From: an uncultured Methylococcaceae bacterium
Lineage (GTDB): Bacteria > Pseudomonadota > Gammaproteobacteria > Methylococcales > Methylomonadaceae
Assembly (NCBI GenBank): GCA_903873045.1
Contig: CAIQND010000723.1
Span: 1 to 6,088 of the forward strand
Reading direction: 5' to 3'
Length of the DNA: 6,088 bases
The position numbers and the translations under genes were made by a program. A model generated the notes under the pieces. That model saw only the letters and a list, made by a program, of their open reading frames with translations. It was not told where the DNA came from and ran no database searches. This document shows, one piece after another, positions 6,022 through 6,088 of this stretch. Each line of letters begins with the position of its first letter. The first letter of the stretch is position 1.

Positions 6022-6088
6022 TGAATTTTGCATAAGTTTGATTTAATTCTCCACAAACCGCCGCAAGCCTTGTTATTCGTGAAGTATC
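5999..6088 (-). pseudogene. Possible C-terminal tail of a minus-strand gene running off the right edge
   Basis: Reading the minus strand from the window edge, one frame stays open for 29 codons and stops with TAA (complement of 5999-6001). The peptide includes RLAAVCGELNQTYAKF. The segment R-L-x-x-x-C-x-E-L-N-Q-T resembles the C-terminal ends of some DDE-type transposases, which usually continue into a Pro-Gly-Thr and Leu-Arg-Leu motif. Here that continuation is missing and replaced by FRIALNVN, so if the match is real the end is degraded or frameshifted. Only 29 codons are visible, so an open frame by chance cannot be excluded. A whole gene or remnant would lie mostly beyond the window. Confidence 0.25.

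Overview
The window reads as an accessory or metabolic stretch of a moderately AT-rich gammaproteobacterial chromosome. That placement is an impression from codon use, Shine-Dalgarno spacing and the style of the dispersed palindromic repeats, which resemble those common in large, repeat-rich gammaproteobacterial genomes such as methanotrophs. No rRNA, tRNA or taxonomic marker gene fixes the lineage. All four solid genes lie on the + strand.

Layout: 1-486 is non-coding and holds a 24-bp imperfect inverted repeat (145-168 / 262-285) and a solitary repeat arm (371-450) just before the first gene. 487-1992 encodes a 501-residue protein with two tandem CBM21-like starch/glycogen-binding modules followed by a complete endonuclease/exonuclease/phosphatase (EEP) catalytic domain. 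After 92 bp, 2085-3677 encodes a 530-residue phospholipase D superfamily protein with two HKD lobes behind an unassigned N-terminal domain of about 130 residues. Next comes a large nested palindromic repeat (3692-3960), whose outer right arm is the same sequence family as the arm at 371-450. 4083-5045 (acetyl xylan esterase/AXE1-type alpha/beta hydrolase) and 5070-5798 (short esterase-D-like alpha/beta hydrolase) are 24 bp apart and look like an operon. The last 290 bp hold several hairpins and possibly the last 29 codons of a minus-strand gene that enters from the right edge.

Function: none of the four proteins has an obvious signal peptide or membrane segment, so a cytoplasmic set is likely. 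The first pair joins two unrelated phosphodiester/phosphomonoester hydrolase folds, at least one of them attached to glucan-binding modules. This suggests phosphoester chemistry directed to intracellular glycogen or another polysaccharide (inference). The second pair are two serine hydrolases with intact triad candidates. They may deacylate a small molecule or carbohydrate, and their true partners may lie outside the window. The repeat separates the two pairs, so they are probably two transcription units and need not form one pathway.
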